This document shows, in pieces, positions 25,501 through 38,109 of a stretch of DNA of 64,000 nucleotides. Under the pieces are notes generated by a model, which saw only the letters and a program-made list of their open reading frames with translations, was not told the origin of the DNA and ran no database searches. Position numbers and translations under genes: made by a program. Positions within the stretch are counted from its first letter, which is position 1; the number at the start of each line of letters is the position of its first letter. Origin of the DNA: Apostichopus japonicus (taxonomy: Eukaryota > Echinodermata > Holothuroidea > Aspidochirotida > Stichopodidae); assembly GCF_037975245.1 (NCBI RefSeq), contig NC_092574.1, forward strand, positions 9,769,713 to 9,833,712, given 5' to 3'.

Positions 25501-26922
25501 ATGGTAGTGTTATTGTCTAAACAATATATACTTGACCTTGGGTAAAACGTCACATCCTGCTGCATTTACGTGTCCGTAGCTAACTGAATATTCTGTAAAG
25601 ACAAAATGAATCATAATGTGTTGGTGCTGTGATGATATAAGCAAATACTTATAAATTATTGTGTTAACGAGGAACCTGCTTCTGTTGTATTCATGTAGTA
25701 CAGTTGTGAACCCCGAGGGTGGGGTGGGGGCTTTGGAGTAATCCCAGTAATCCAACCACCCCTTAGCCAAATCACAAGCCACTTACGGGTGGTGTAATAA
25801 ATTCACTAACGTTGTATAATAAGCTCACTAAAACCTCAAAGCCTACATTAAGTAATGACTTTGGGCAGAACGTTTGCCCTTTTATGTCATAGTAAAACAA
25901 GAATTGAGAATGTTGAGTACTTGCAATGCATCTAACGCTATTCTTGTCTTCAAGATATGCGCCTTTAAAATATGCCCGAATCTCTGGAAGGCTCCTTTAA
26001 GGCTTATTTGATGATGACGTCACCTACTCACTGCAGATTTGTTGTCAATGCTAACCCGTTGTTCTATAAATTCTAATACAACCGAAAATTGTTCTGTTCA
26101 CTTCATATGAGAAAAACAGGACCATTGGATAACATTCAACAGCTTTTGCATTGCACGAGTTTTCATCTGAGAAACTTTCTTAATAATCTGTACAGACTAA
26201 ATTGTCCAGCCGCTTAAAATTGATCAACCACAGCTGTTTCAAGGGTCAGTTTTCACAATTTGAAAACGCTATAATAAAAGAAACGCATCCTGAACAAATA
26301 GTAGGAATAGTCTTGCATGACGTTCTACGACAGATCAAACGTAACTTTAGACTGCACGTTACATGATACATTATACAGCACGTGTTCTATCTACGTAGAA
26401 AATTTGTCTCTCTCAACTTGAAATCTGTATGTCATGTTCTTCTTTTTTTTTCATAACAAATTTGATAAATGAAAAAAAAAACATTACTTTACTTCAATCT
26501 CAATCAGTAACAACATTCTGTGATACTTGAGCTAGTCTTGGATGACGTTATTCTTGGGTTTATATTTCATGTCTTATGTTTCATCCAGGCTATGCACGAT
26601 TCTTTGGGCCCCATCTAGCGTCATAAAATTCCCATTGATACTGAAAATCTGCCTCTGTCGTAATTGCTTTGAGTAAAAACATTGTCAGATTTGATTCCCT
26701 TGACAACTCGCTGTTTTCGATCATACAAAGATATATATATATATGTGTGTCATTCTCTATCTATCTCTTCGTCATAATGGGCGTTTCCCAAAAGAAGGAG
26801 AACCAAACCTATAGTATGAAATGTTTCCCGAAATGTTATGACGGCGGTATTGGCCTTATAGTGGTGGCCAGTGAGTACTGAAATCTCTCGACCAATCAGT
26901 AATCATTACGCGGTAGGCCAAA

Positions 26923-26957
<35 letters not shown>
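26923..26957. repeat. (CT)n-(TA)n compound microsatellite
   Basis: About ten CT units run straight into eight TA units. Confidence 0.95.
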
Positions 26958-28588
26958 CGGCTATATGTGTCTGTACAACGTAATACGATTTGTCACCATG
27001 GTATTACTCAATAATGCGTAAGGCTGGCATGTAATATACATTTTTGTAGTCGAATGATAACTTTATTTCAGGATAAATAAAACATATGTGTGTTGCTTAT
27101 ACTTTGTCTGTCGTGCAAGCATTTATAATATCTACATTTGTTATATATTTAAAGCCAACTTATGTCACCCCTATCAACATAATGGTACTAACGCTAAACA
27201 AGCTTCGGGTTCGTGGACTATCGTAGAGGAGGTTAACAATTGCTGTATCAAACACAAAATATTTTCTTTTTATATATAGTTCAACCCGTGTAATGTTCTT
27301 TTTTTCTAACATTGATAAACAGTGCACACTCTACGATTTTAAATGATGATAAACTTTCTGAGAATTGACGGTCTAGCCGTCGCTGACCAAACAACGAAGT
27401 CTTCGGCTTTGAGTACAGCGTTTCTGTATGTTGCCGTGTTGGACAACATTAACCGTATTATAGTAATAATCGACTTTGCGATCTGCGTTGTAGTCATAGC
27501 TGAATTTGCAATCCGCGGTTATCCTCACAGTTTTGCAAGGTCGATAAAGAGTGATTCCATAGTTTTCCCTTTCGGGAAAACAAAAAGCGAGAACGCAAAA
27601 CGAACATGACGAGACTATACGAGAACAGCCTAACTCGGTTACAGATTTGAAATCAACATTTTTTACGTGCAAATGGAACGGTTACGAAATACGAGAATTG
27701 TAGTACTCGATTCCGTACGGCGTATACTAGAATAAGTTCGAATCAACATTCTTATTTTAAGATTTAACATAGACCTCATTATCTTAACGTAACACTATGG
27801 CATTGATTCTAAAATCTACTTTAATCCAACTACTTTAAACTCTCTGGTGAAAAGCCAAAAACTTGTTTATATGATTTAAAATTGCGAGAGAAGGTGTTGA
27901 AGCATTACAAAAATTGTTTTAACTTTTTCTTTCTTTTTAAGTTTTAGCCCTTGACAACTGAAATGAAAAACAAAATGCGTATACGACTTGAAATTAGTTG
28001 CCTTTCTTGTGAGAGGAATTCCTCACACCTTTTTAAACTCATTTTGTATCCTTGACCTCGTATTTGTTTTGCTTTTACAGATTAGATTCAAATTATTATT
28101 CTAAATTATAAGAGCTTTGCAAGTTATTTATTTTCGCCCACTTTCGCTTGGCATCGCATTTAGTCAACCTAATTGTGTTTGTCAGGAAATTATTGCAGAT
28201 CAACGACTTTAATCCTCGAATGCAGATGGACTATAAATTTATGTGCAAACTTGAAATCTTAATGGTTGACACGAGCTTGTTTTTTTTTTTTCATCTTATA
28301 AAAGAGACACAAAACCGAATCATCAACTTAAGTTAATAGTATAGACAGAAAGCCTTGTGATGGACGAATCCCAGATGTAGCTAAGAAATATCTTGTTGTA
28401 TTTAGGAGAGGTAACCTACATGCCATAACATGTGTACGGTGTCTGAGTCTTTCATGTGGGAACTTTGTGGTTATATAGTGTAGCTAGGAGTTGAAATCAG
28501 GCTTATGACCCTTCCTCCTCCATAATGATGATCTTTAAAATTCTCTCTTTACTGTTTGACATGAATGGTTAAGCTTGTGAATTACCAC

Positions 28589-28630
28589 AACGATGATGAC
28601 GACGACGACGACGATGATAATGATGATAAA
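28589..28630. repeat. GAC/GAT trinucleotide microsatellite
   Basis: Short GAC block followed by GAT triplets, the same two triplets as the long tract at 6.7-7.1 kb. Confidence 0.9.
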
Positions 28631-29482
28631 TGTTGACCACGTTCTTGTCTTAAATACTGCCCAAAGAATATCAGAGAGTGTTAATTTCGTCATCATTTAG
28701 ATTTTTATTGTTGTAAATTCCGTCCATTCAACTTACGGGGCATATTTATGGAACTGTATTAACGGTATTATGTTCTGTTATACTCGATCGATTGCCAGAC
28801 ATTTATTACAAAATAATAATAATAACAATAAAAGTGATAGAATACATATAAACTTGAGAACAAACTCTTTTAACTTCCACATATAACTCATAAAAATAAC
28901 AGTCTATGCGAAATTCCCAAAGTGAGCGTTCTTCTTCTTCTTCTACTTCTCCTGATATATTATGTTGACACCATTTATCGATAGACCTGCCCTACATTTT
29001 TGATCAGTCATTGTAGACGTTCCCAGGCCTTATAAGTACGAAGCTTTTAAAACATAAACTGAAGATACATAACATTGAATTAAAATCGAGTAAATAGTTT
29101 GCTTTCCATTTCTTGCTTGTTCTAAAGGGAATTAACGAATCCAGTAAAGTCACAATCCATTTAGTAGGATGCAAGTTCCCCGTGGTATCGATGTCAACTT
29201 ACATTTTGGAGATAACGTTGAGCCGGAAGACGGATGTAGTCTGATATATAATTCAAATGATTTGATTTGACAGTAATTGATATGATGATATAACCTTCAT
29301 ATGAATCGTTGAAATCAAAGGCGAAAAGGGGAAAGAATACCCCTTCCCGTCCGTAAAAGAAAAAAAAAGGGCCCGTAAGGGTGACATTGCAATTTAACTC
29401 GTACCTATATTCTTGTACCATGTATACTTAAACCTAACCGATTTCGGCAAGTTGTAATAGTATATGCCTTTCTCATGTAATG

Positions 29483-29545
29483 ACGGATCCAGGATTTCTC
29501 GGAAGAGGGGAAGGGGGAGGGGGCATGTAGGAGGGGGAGGCTGGT
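29483..29545. mobile_element. hAT-like terminal fragment
   Basis: ACGGATCCAGGATTTCTCGG followed by a G-rich stretch resembles the element ends at 3498 and 3848. No partner end was found. Confidence 0.4.
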
Positions 29546-30098
29546 GGACTCAGGAAACAAGCATCACAGCAGCTATCGAAATTACTACGGAAATATTAGC
29601 GGCGGATATGGAAAACATCGATAAAAACTAAGCCTATATATGCCTGCGATCGGAACGTCATACATAAATTGTTTATTCTTAAATCACATCTTCTTTGTAA
29701 GGTAGTGATGAATTGATTAGTATTTAGTTGCTGGCATATTAAAACACAAAGTTGTTAAAACCAGGTAGACACCCCAATCCCGATGCAACCACGACGATAA
29801 CGACTTCCATGTGCTAAATCATCTTATCGAAGAGTCTTTATCTGTTGGTTTTACCTTTTACCATAAACAAATCTCGTTTATTGGAAGAAGACGACTCACC
29901 TTTTTTTATATGTACTTTAAAGGACCAACGAACCCGTCAAGCGTTGGTATTATAGCCATTGGTGACACTTTCCTGTTGAAAATAGTCATTAACTAGTTAT
30001 TGTATCGCGCTACTAGTCTCCTCGTCGTATACGAAGCTGAATTTACAAGTTACATAATTTCGTAAAAACCGTATACCATTTCTTGGGGGTTATAGTTA

Positions 30099-31415
<1,317 letters not shown>

Positions 31416-31416
31416 T

Positions 31417-31434
31417 ATATAATTTATATATATA

Positions 31435-31491
<57 letters not shown>

Positions 31492-31560
31492 AATATATAT
31501 ATATAAATATAAATATATATAGATAAATATAATATAAATAGATAATATATAAATACATAT
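31417..31560. repeat. Degenerate (TA)n microsatellite
   Basis: TA units with frequent TAAA interruptions, directly abutting the truncated MITE copy at 31569. Confidence 0.93.
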
Positions 31561-31568
31561 GTGTATAT

Positions 31569-31827
31569 GTGGCCTCAGATGCAATTTAGTGCAATATAGC
31601 ACACTTCAACACCCACTCCATTTTGTAAATAATTTTCCATTTTCACCTGGCCTTAGATGCAATCTGGTGCTCCAAATGAGATTTTTTTTTCTCATTTGGA
31701 AATGAAAAAGGGGTTTTCTGACTTGCGAAGGGGGGGCGGAATGATACTTCCGCCCCCCCCCCCCCCATATTTTTCACTGGGGGCTGGCTCCCCCAACCCC
31801 CCCCCCCCCCCGGTTCCTACGCCCTTG
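31569..31827. mobile_element. hAT MITE family H1, 5'-truncated copy
   Basis: Collinear with 21121-21371 of the complete copy, including the CCAAATGAGA/TCTCATTTGG hairpin, the CGGAATGATACTTCCGCC motif and the terminal GGTTCCTACGCCCTTG. The C-tracts are longer here than in the full copy. The left end starts at the edge of a (TA)n tract, so about 117 bp of the 5' part are missing. Confidence 0.9.
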
Positions 31828-32380
31828 GCTTGAACCTATGTAAGTGAAAAAGATATATATTTTCAATATATATTCTTATTCGAGATATATACGAAAATCG
31901 GTGCTAATTTTTGACATGAAGTTGTATATATGTGACGTCATGCTTATGCCTGGTCCGCTCCTGGAGTCCATTCGGCGCACAATACCTTGCATCTTTACGC
32001 GTTAAGATCGATCAAATTCAAAAGCGTTATGGACAAAGAGATTAGATAAGACATTGGCTTGGATAATTAAATTATGTTACCGTTAAGAGATAAAGGTATG
32101 TGATTTTAATCCTTCTAATACATAACAAGATCATTGATTTATGGGATATTAAAGTAGGGCTAGGCTTACGAATCTTTAGCCAGCTATTACAGTACTACTT
32201 GTATACGATACGTAGCGTAGGCTAGTCAGGGCTAAGCCTGAAGTAGGTCATGAACTAGTGGGAACTTTTCGCAAACCTCCACACTAGAGTCTATGGTGGA
32301 TGTACAAGAAAACGATGCACAATTAGGCCTAAGGTACATATGTGAATTACATCACACTGGCCTAATTCGAGATAACGTCT

Positions 32381-32429
32381 ATGGGCAGCGCGGCTGAAGT
32401 CACTTTTCGGCAGTCACCAGTTTTTGCCG
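32381..32429 (+). CDS. Candidate first coding exon of a plus-strand gene
   Basis: ATG at 32381 opens a frame MGSAAEVTFRQSPVFA that ends at a splice donor G|GTGAGC after 49 nt, leaving one base of a split codon (phase 1). An in-frame TAA lies 15 bases upstream, so no longer start is available. The next strong coding segment on this strand (40839) begins in the matching phase, so the two join as ...VFA-E-PPMVSTTEQ. The -3 base is T, a weak start context, with G at +4. A LINE remnant begins just inside the intron. The product is not recognised. A chance ORF is possible: a matching phase occurs one time in three. Confidence 0.4.
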
Positions 32430-33000
32430 GTGAGCACACACCAATCTAAAGTGTATTTCTGTTTCTGTTCAGTACTTGTTAAAACCCCCCTCGGGTATCA
32501 CAACGAGGATGTTGTTACGCAGGTCAGCAGTGCTAGTAACACAAACAAACAATGCGTGGGCAATCTAGTTTTAAACACCTCAAGAATAGGGCTCTCCTTA
32601 TCGGCCAAGGATTGCGTATTCCAGTCTTTTATAGTCCTAGGATAAAAACTATACAGAAAAGCACGATGATTATGTGGAATGAGTATAGCGGACACGTCTC
32701 CCTGGTTTCAAGAAGGGATTAGTCTCGTTTGGGACTGCAACTAGGCCATTTATAATTTGATAAAAAAAGCATGAGTCTGGCCCTTTTTCTTCTTTCTATG
32801 AGGGGTTCCCATTTCAAAGTCTTAAAGTTTAAGATCTCAGTGACGCTGGATTGCCTATGGAAATCACAAGTTACAAAACCTGCTGCCTTCCTTTGACTTT
32901 TTTCTATTTTATCTCGGTCTGAGACGTTATAAGGGTCCCAAATCTGAGCTGCATATTCAAGAGTAGAAGGACACATGTATAGACATATAGGCCAATTCAT
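32430..33000 (-). mobile_element. LINE remnant (RT C-terminal region), CR1/L2-like
   Basis: Minus-strand frames at 33000-32719 and 32695-32430 read through motifs of the post-RT region of CR1/L2-like non-LTR retrotransposons: CPSTLEYAAQIWDPYNVSDR, then IEKSQRKAAGFV, then WEPLIERRKRARLMLF. In the other frame come FYPRTIKDWNTQS, LEVFKTRL and a terminal GVLTSTEQKQK. One frame change separates them. The catalytic part is missing (5' truncation). It lies antisense in the candidate intron 1 of the plus-strand gene. Confidence 0.85.
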
Positions 33001-33219
33001 TTTTATATGTCAATGTGTCGTTTTACTCTTGAATAGTACAGATAAAGGCTCTAGCTCAGTATAAAAAGGTTTCTTGACTTACTTGTTACTTAAACGATTA
33101 GTGTTTAGTAGCAAATAACAACTACACAATTATTTGAAATTATTTGAAGTTTAAACTTCTGAATAAGAGTATTTTAGCTATATTTGACCTTATGAGCCAT
33201 CTGGCACAGAAGAAAACCT

Positions 33220-33695
33220 ACCTACCTTCTCACTATGGGTAACCTACCCACCAAGTACTGTATAAGCTCAATTGAATTTTACCTCATTAAGATATATATT
33301 GTTTACAAGGTTTTTATGTTTGACCTCTGTTAACCTCCACATAAAACTAAACACTTGAAAGAATACACATACTAAGTTTGAGCTCAATTGAAGTTTGTCT
33401 TGTCAAGATAAGGTGTTTACAAGGTTGTCAATGTTTGACATCTGTTGACCTTTGAGAAAAACAATAGGGACTATGAACTCACTATGAATAATCTACATAA
33501 CAAGCATGAATTTAATTGAAGTTTGTCTCAAACTACGATGATTAAAAGGTTAACAGTTGTTTACCTCAGACGAACTTTGACCTCAACCAAAAGCAATAGG
33601 GACCATGTACTCACGAAAAGGTATTCTACCTACCTAGTATGAGCTCAACTGAAGTTTGCCTTTTAAGTATCAAGTTATTACGTTTACAAATGGCA
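33220..33695. repeat. Imperfect tandem repeat, 116-133 bp period
   Basis: The motif GAGCTCAATTGAAGTTTG recurs at about 33264, 33380, 33508 (as AATTTAATTGAAGTTTG) and 33641, each followed by a CAAGGT...GTTTACAAGG segment, GTTTGACCTCTGTTGACC and 'AATAGGGACCATG.ACTCAC'. Spacing is 116, about 128 and about 133 bp, so units have diverged by indels. Confidence 0.8.
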
Positions 33696-34059
33696 TCACA
33701 TGCATGTCACTTACATACACATATAGCATGTACACACAAGCGTGACTGCATAGACCTGTTTCTTTTGCTTCTGCTCAAGTCATAGTTGTAGTCACACTAG
33801 AAAATACTCAGTAAAGTACTGTACTGTATCTTAAATTGATGCTGAAGAATTGGTCGTATGATGCTAAGATCAACTAGAGATAGCTATATTGTGCTAACCA
33901 CCATAGCTAGAGAAGAGCAGATTGGGATTTTTCAATACCTGTTTGCCAGGAGATTACACTTCAGTAAAACTACTACCAGTGGCAATTCAATTACCTCTTG
34001 TGTTCATGCCTAATCCTGCAACAGATATCATTCATAGTATGATAATATTTTTGTTCCAG

Positions 34060-34112
34060 TTGATCTATATGAGGACTGTGAAAGTGAAATGGAATCTGAT
34101 ACAGAGTCTTAG
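34060..34112 (+). CDS. Possible alternative terminal exon
   Basis: A good acceptor (TTTTTGTTCCAG) at 34059 is followed by a short acidic frame VDLYEDCESEMESDTES and a stop at 34110-34112. It joins in phase with the exon at 32381-32429 and is acidic like the exon at 40839. It could give a short isoform, or it may be chance. No polyadenylation signal was confirmed. Confidence 0.2.
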
Positions 34113-34477
34113 GAAAACAGCAACAAACAATTGAAGAGATGACACAAATCCTTTACTACAGGTAGGATATTTGTACAATTTATTATGGAACAGTGTGTAT
34201 AAATGTCATAGCCTAATTTAGTACATTACATACTAAAATCCCTTTTGTATGCTAAGGCTACAACAATGCAATGCCAAACCACTGTACATGCTCGTAAACA
34301 AAAAAGGGTCTTGGAAAACCCAGTTCTACACTTTTAAATAAGAAAAAAAAGGAAGATTATAAAGTCCAACCTTCTTTATTCCAATACTTCCCATGTTTAA
34401 AAAAATACTGTATTTGAAACTTATTTCTTCTTGTAGAACAGTTATATCCAAAGTGGTATTTTGTGTACTTGTATATT

Positions 34478-34537
34478 AATAATATTTAATATTAATAATA
34501 ATTTAAGAATAATATTTAATATTAATAATAATTTAAG
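34478..34537. repeat. Perfect 30-bp tandem duplication
   Basis: Two identical adjacent AT-only-plus-one-G units, each ending in ATAATTTAAG. Confidence 0.92.
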
Positions 34538-36416
34538 AAACACATCTCAATAAATATATAAGCTTCCTTCGTATGCATTCTTTTGTGGTTATTAACACTA
34601 TTAGTGTCTCCTATGGATTTTTTTTACAAAGTTTGTCTTTTATCAGGAAGTACTTGTACTGATAGAGAATAATTGATAACAAACAGAGAGGAAATATTCA
34701 TTTACTAAGGTTAGTTTTCATAACTACAGTAATACGCCCAGTTCAACCCCCCCCCCCCCCCCAAAAAAAAAAACACAGGTAGAGACATTAATAAAGCTTG
34801 GGTCACATAAGGAATATAAATACCAATTTGGATCACATAAGGAATGCAGATACACCATCTATCTAGTAGTGGAGATATAAGCTACTGTAGCAGTGGAGAT
34901 TCAAACAGAGAAATTTAAGAATTTGAATCGTCCAAGAACATACACCTGCAAAGGTCATTCATTGACTCTCCACTTTTTTTCAACAGGACTTCAAATTAAC
35001 AAGCATTTGAAAAACCTGGTGAGTATGTTATAATGCTAATTTGCCTTTTTTTAAACGATCCCTAAAGACATGCACATATGTCTTCAACTTAGGTCTAAGG
35101 AGGTCTCTTCTACTTAGTAGCCCCTCCCACCACACACACAAATCCATGTCCATTATACATGTATCAGAAATTCATTTGGTCTATGTGTATCATGTGCATA
35201 TGGTTGTATGCTGAATGTCCTACCTACCATTCATTTAGCTGTATATTTTAAATATGTCCTCCTAATATTACTCACAGGAGTTGACACAAAAAATATGATT
35301 CCATGATATATATAGTATGTCCTCTATTGGTACTCATATGTAAGGTAACATACAAGTCATGGTGGTGAGGGGGGTGGGGGGGGGGTAGTCTTTCCATGGA
35401 ACCTCCCCTTTGTTGAAAAGTGCAATTTACAGGTCTCTGGATGCAAAATGTTGCAATTTTTATGGATCAAATGGTTATTTTCCCATTTTCTTGTATTTAT
35501 ACCACCTCACATTTATACATGTACATGTCTCCTTCTCTCCCATGTACATAAAGATGAAAAATACACCCCCCCCCCCCCCCCTCCCCAAAGAAAAAAGAAA
35601 ATCATGTTGATTCTATCAGACATTATTTGAGTTGTTTTGTAATTTATATGACTATAATATAACAGAGAACAAGTACAACAATGAATACCTTCAATAAGAA
35701 GTGTCATGTATGGTTGCATGCTTTAAGTCCAATATGCCTTCCATTTAGCAGTAAATCTCCAACAAGGATTATGAATATATGATATTATGTCCACCTAATA
35801 TTACACATGTATGTAAGTTGATACCATATAATTTTATTTGATACACAGTAAAACAGTGTCTCCTACTGTACCCCCCCCCCCCCCCTCTATTCAATACTGT
35901 ATAACATGTTTGTCTCAATGATACTCCTCTGCCTACCGTAAGAGGGAAACATTAATGTCCAACTTTTATATGTGTTAAAGTTCATTTGATGTGCACGAGT
36001 GAACTGTTTAATATATGTATATGTACCAACATTAAGGGTCAAAATTAATGTAGGTTTATCAATAATTATCTTTATGACTTTGAATTCCCCAAAATAAGAT
36101 TAACCAGTGACAGTTGTCTTACTGTGTGGGTATGGTTGTGTATATTCAAAATATATGTGTTCCCCTAATATTGACACAAAATTTTTCAAGTACAATAAGG
36201 GCTAGTTAAAAAGTGTGCTGTACTAATTCCTCCTGAACAACTCATGTCTTGAATGAGATACTTAAGTGAAGTGTCCAACAGTACATGGCTATGGGCTGAA
36301 TATTGTACATAGACTGATTAACATACAGTACAGTCCATGTAAGTCTACCATAAGGGCTATTCAAATTGAACCTCATGGAACTTGAATGTATGTATGTATG
36401 TAAGTATGTGTGCATG
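34538..36416. other. Intron-like or intergenic DNA with three polyC tracts
   Basis: No coding signal. C-homopolymers of at least ten bases at about 34747-34762, 35567-35581 and 35872-35885, the first followed by a run of A. Confidence 0.55.
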
Positions 36417-36655
36417 TATATTTACTTTGTTCCCCGCTTACCTGTCTCCCCACAACATTTTTCGAAAGATTTGAATCCACCAGAAAACGTATGAGTAAAC
36501 ACTTTGGATGGTAGAATGAGAAGGAAGGGCATTGACCGGATAGGACCTGTCACTGAGGGTGCACAGTATTAAAAGATTACCAGGGCATACTAGACACGGT
36601 AGAATGAGGTGCTTATGTTGTGGGGAGACAGGTAAGCGGGTCACTCGTAAATATA
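36417..36655. repeat. 239-bp inverted-repeat unit (24-bp near-perfect arms plus tips)
   Basis: Left arm 36417-36458 and right arm 36615-36655 are reverse complements over CCCGCTTACCTGTCTCCCCA and CAACAT (no mismatch) and again at the outer tips (TATATTTAC), separated by a short mismatched segment. The arms enclose about 156 bp of unrelated sequence. It could be a small unclassified MITE. The left arm follows a (GTAT)n stretch at about 36388-36416. The minus-strand frame across it is not a gene. Confidence 0.8.
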
Positions 36656-36699
36656 TAAACCAGTAAGTTTCATAATGATGGGTGTTTGTGAGTGAGTGA

Positions 36700-37290
36700 G
36701 CAAAATTAAGTATGTCGCAAACTCCTCCTAGACCCGAAGTCCTGTCAAGTTAAGCTTGGTGAGTGGGTGCCTGACCATGTTAACTCATGCCTGCTGGAAA
36801 GATGATGTCAAAGAGGTCAAAGGTCAAGAAATCTAAAAATTGGTTTTTAGCAATTATGCCAACTTGTTGGACAAAGGCATTAAACCTCATTATATGTAGA
36901 GAAAGAAGAGACAAAGTTTAAAATAATACAGATTTAGCTGTTAATGCTTGTAGTTAACGGGACCGTCAATTGAGTTAAAGTTAAAATTGGTCTAAATTGT
37001 GCAAAAGAGTGTGTCGTGAACTTCTCCTACACTGTAAGTCCGATCAGGTTCAAACTTTGTGTGTAGGTGCCTGACCATGTACTGTAAACTTGATCTTAGG
37101 TGATTGGTATAAATGTCATAGGTGAAAGGTCAAATACCGAGAAACTGTAGCCATTTTCTGCTTGTCAGTATGTTTGAAAAAGTCATTAAACCACAAAATA
37201 TGTAGACTATAATGGGATAAATTTTAAATTAGAACTTGCAGTTGTTAAGGGTCAAGGTCAAAGTCCATTGTAGATCCATTCCATCATAGA
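36700..37290. repeat. Two-unit dispersed repeat with DR1-like motif
   Basis: Two related units of about 300 bp: each has GTCG(C/T)(A/G)AACT(C/T)CTCCTA, a 'GAAGTCC..TCA.GTT' segment, then TGCCTGACCATGT, an AGGTCA-containing segment and a 'TTAAACC.CA..ATATGTAGA' segment. The first unit contains the perfect direct repeat AGGTCA-A-AGGTCA at 36814-36826. Confidence 0.7.
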
Positions 37291-38028
37291 AGAGATGAGA
37301 TGCCATGGATTGCCATCTTGTCTTATGTTTTAATCGTAATAGATGCTAAGATCCGATAACAAGGGAGCTTAATAGGCAAGTTTAATTCGTTTCTGTTTTT
37401 CTCGACAGGAAAGATACAATTGATAAAGATGGCTACCTTCAAGGTATGCAAGGAGTTAAGATGACTAATGAAGCAATCCACGACAGAATGAAGGTGAGAT
37501 GACAAAACTGTTAATTAATGGATCATTCAACTGTCAATTTGAGTATAGTTTCATTAGTTTAATGTAAGTTTAATTGCTTTGTTCAAGAGCTGTCCTAACA
37601 TTGTTGCTGTTCAATATCATTAGATGCAAGGTTACATTGCGACTAACATGCAACATCATGTAACATGTTGAAAATTTCAAGTTTCATTGCTTACACTACA
37701 TTTCGTGTTTAATAGAATGCTGAGTGAAACTACCCACTGCTGTTGGTGATGAAACATTTGGTGTTTAATCTGCAAGCTCCAGCTCATTCATTGGGGCTTA
37801 AATTTTAACTCCTACCCAGATCCCAACGAAGAGAGTAAGTGATGTCTGCTCCTGTAACGCGACAATAGCATAAGAGAGTAAGAGATGGTGGTAAGAACAG
37901 ACCTTATGGGGAAAAAGTTAACACATCATTTAATGAAGTGAAAATATTCCCCATCTTGGTGGGGTTGAATTCATTTCCCCTCTGGGTTGTATAACAAAAG
38001 AGAAATCTGTAAGCGATTGTTGTGAATG

Positions 38029-38109
38029 CATCTTTGTGTGATTGATAACTAATCCATCTTTGCGTGATTGATTATTAATCCATCTTTGCGTGATTGATTA
38101 TTAATCCAT
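38029..38109. repeat. Three-copy 26-27-bp tandem repeat
   Basis: CATCTTTGCGTGATTGATTA-type units at about 38029, 38057 and 38083, ending TTAATC. Confidence 0.88.

Noticed and set aside
27343-27672. Overlapping 88- and 99-codon frames on opposite strands
   Set aside because: Neither has a family motif or splice context, and overlapping both-strand openness in this composition is expected by chance.
36438-36644. 68-codon minus-strand frame
   Set aside because: It spans the inverted-repeat unit; no protein motif.
37409-37493. 85-nt open segment with splice-like borders (CGACAG and AAG|GTGAGA)
   Set aside because: It is in the wrong phase to join the 32381 and 40839 exons: joining to exon 1 gives a stop. 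It may be chance.
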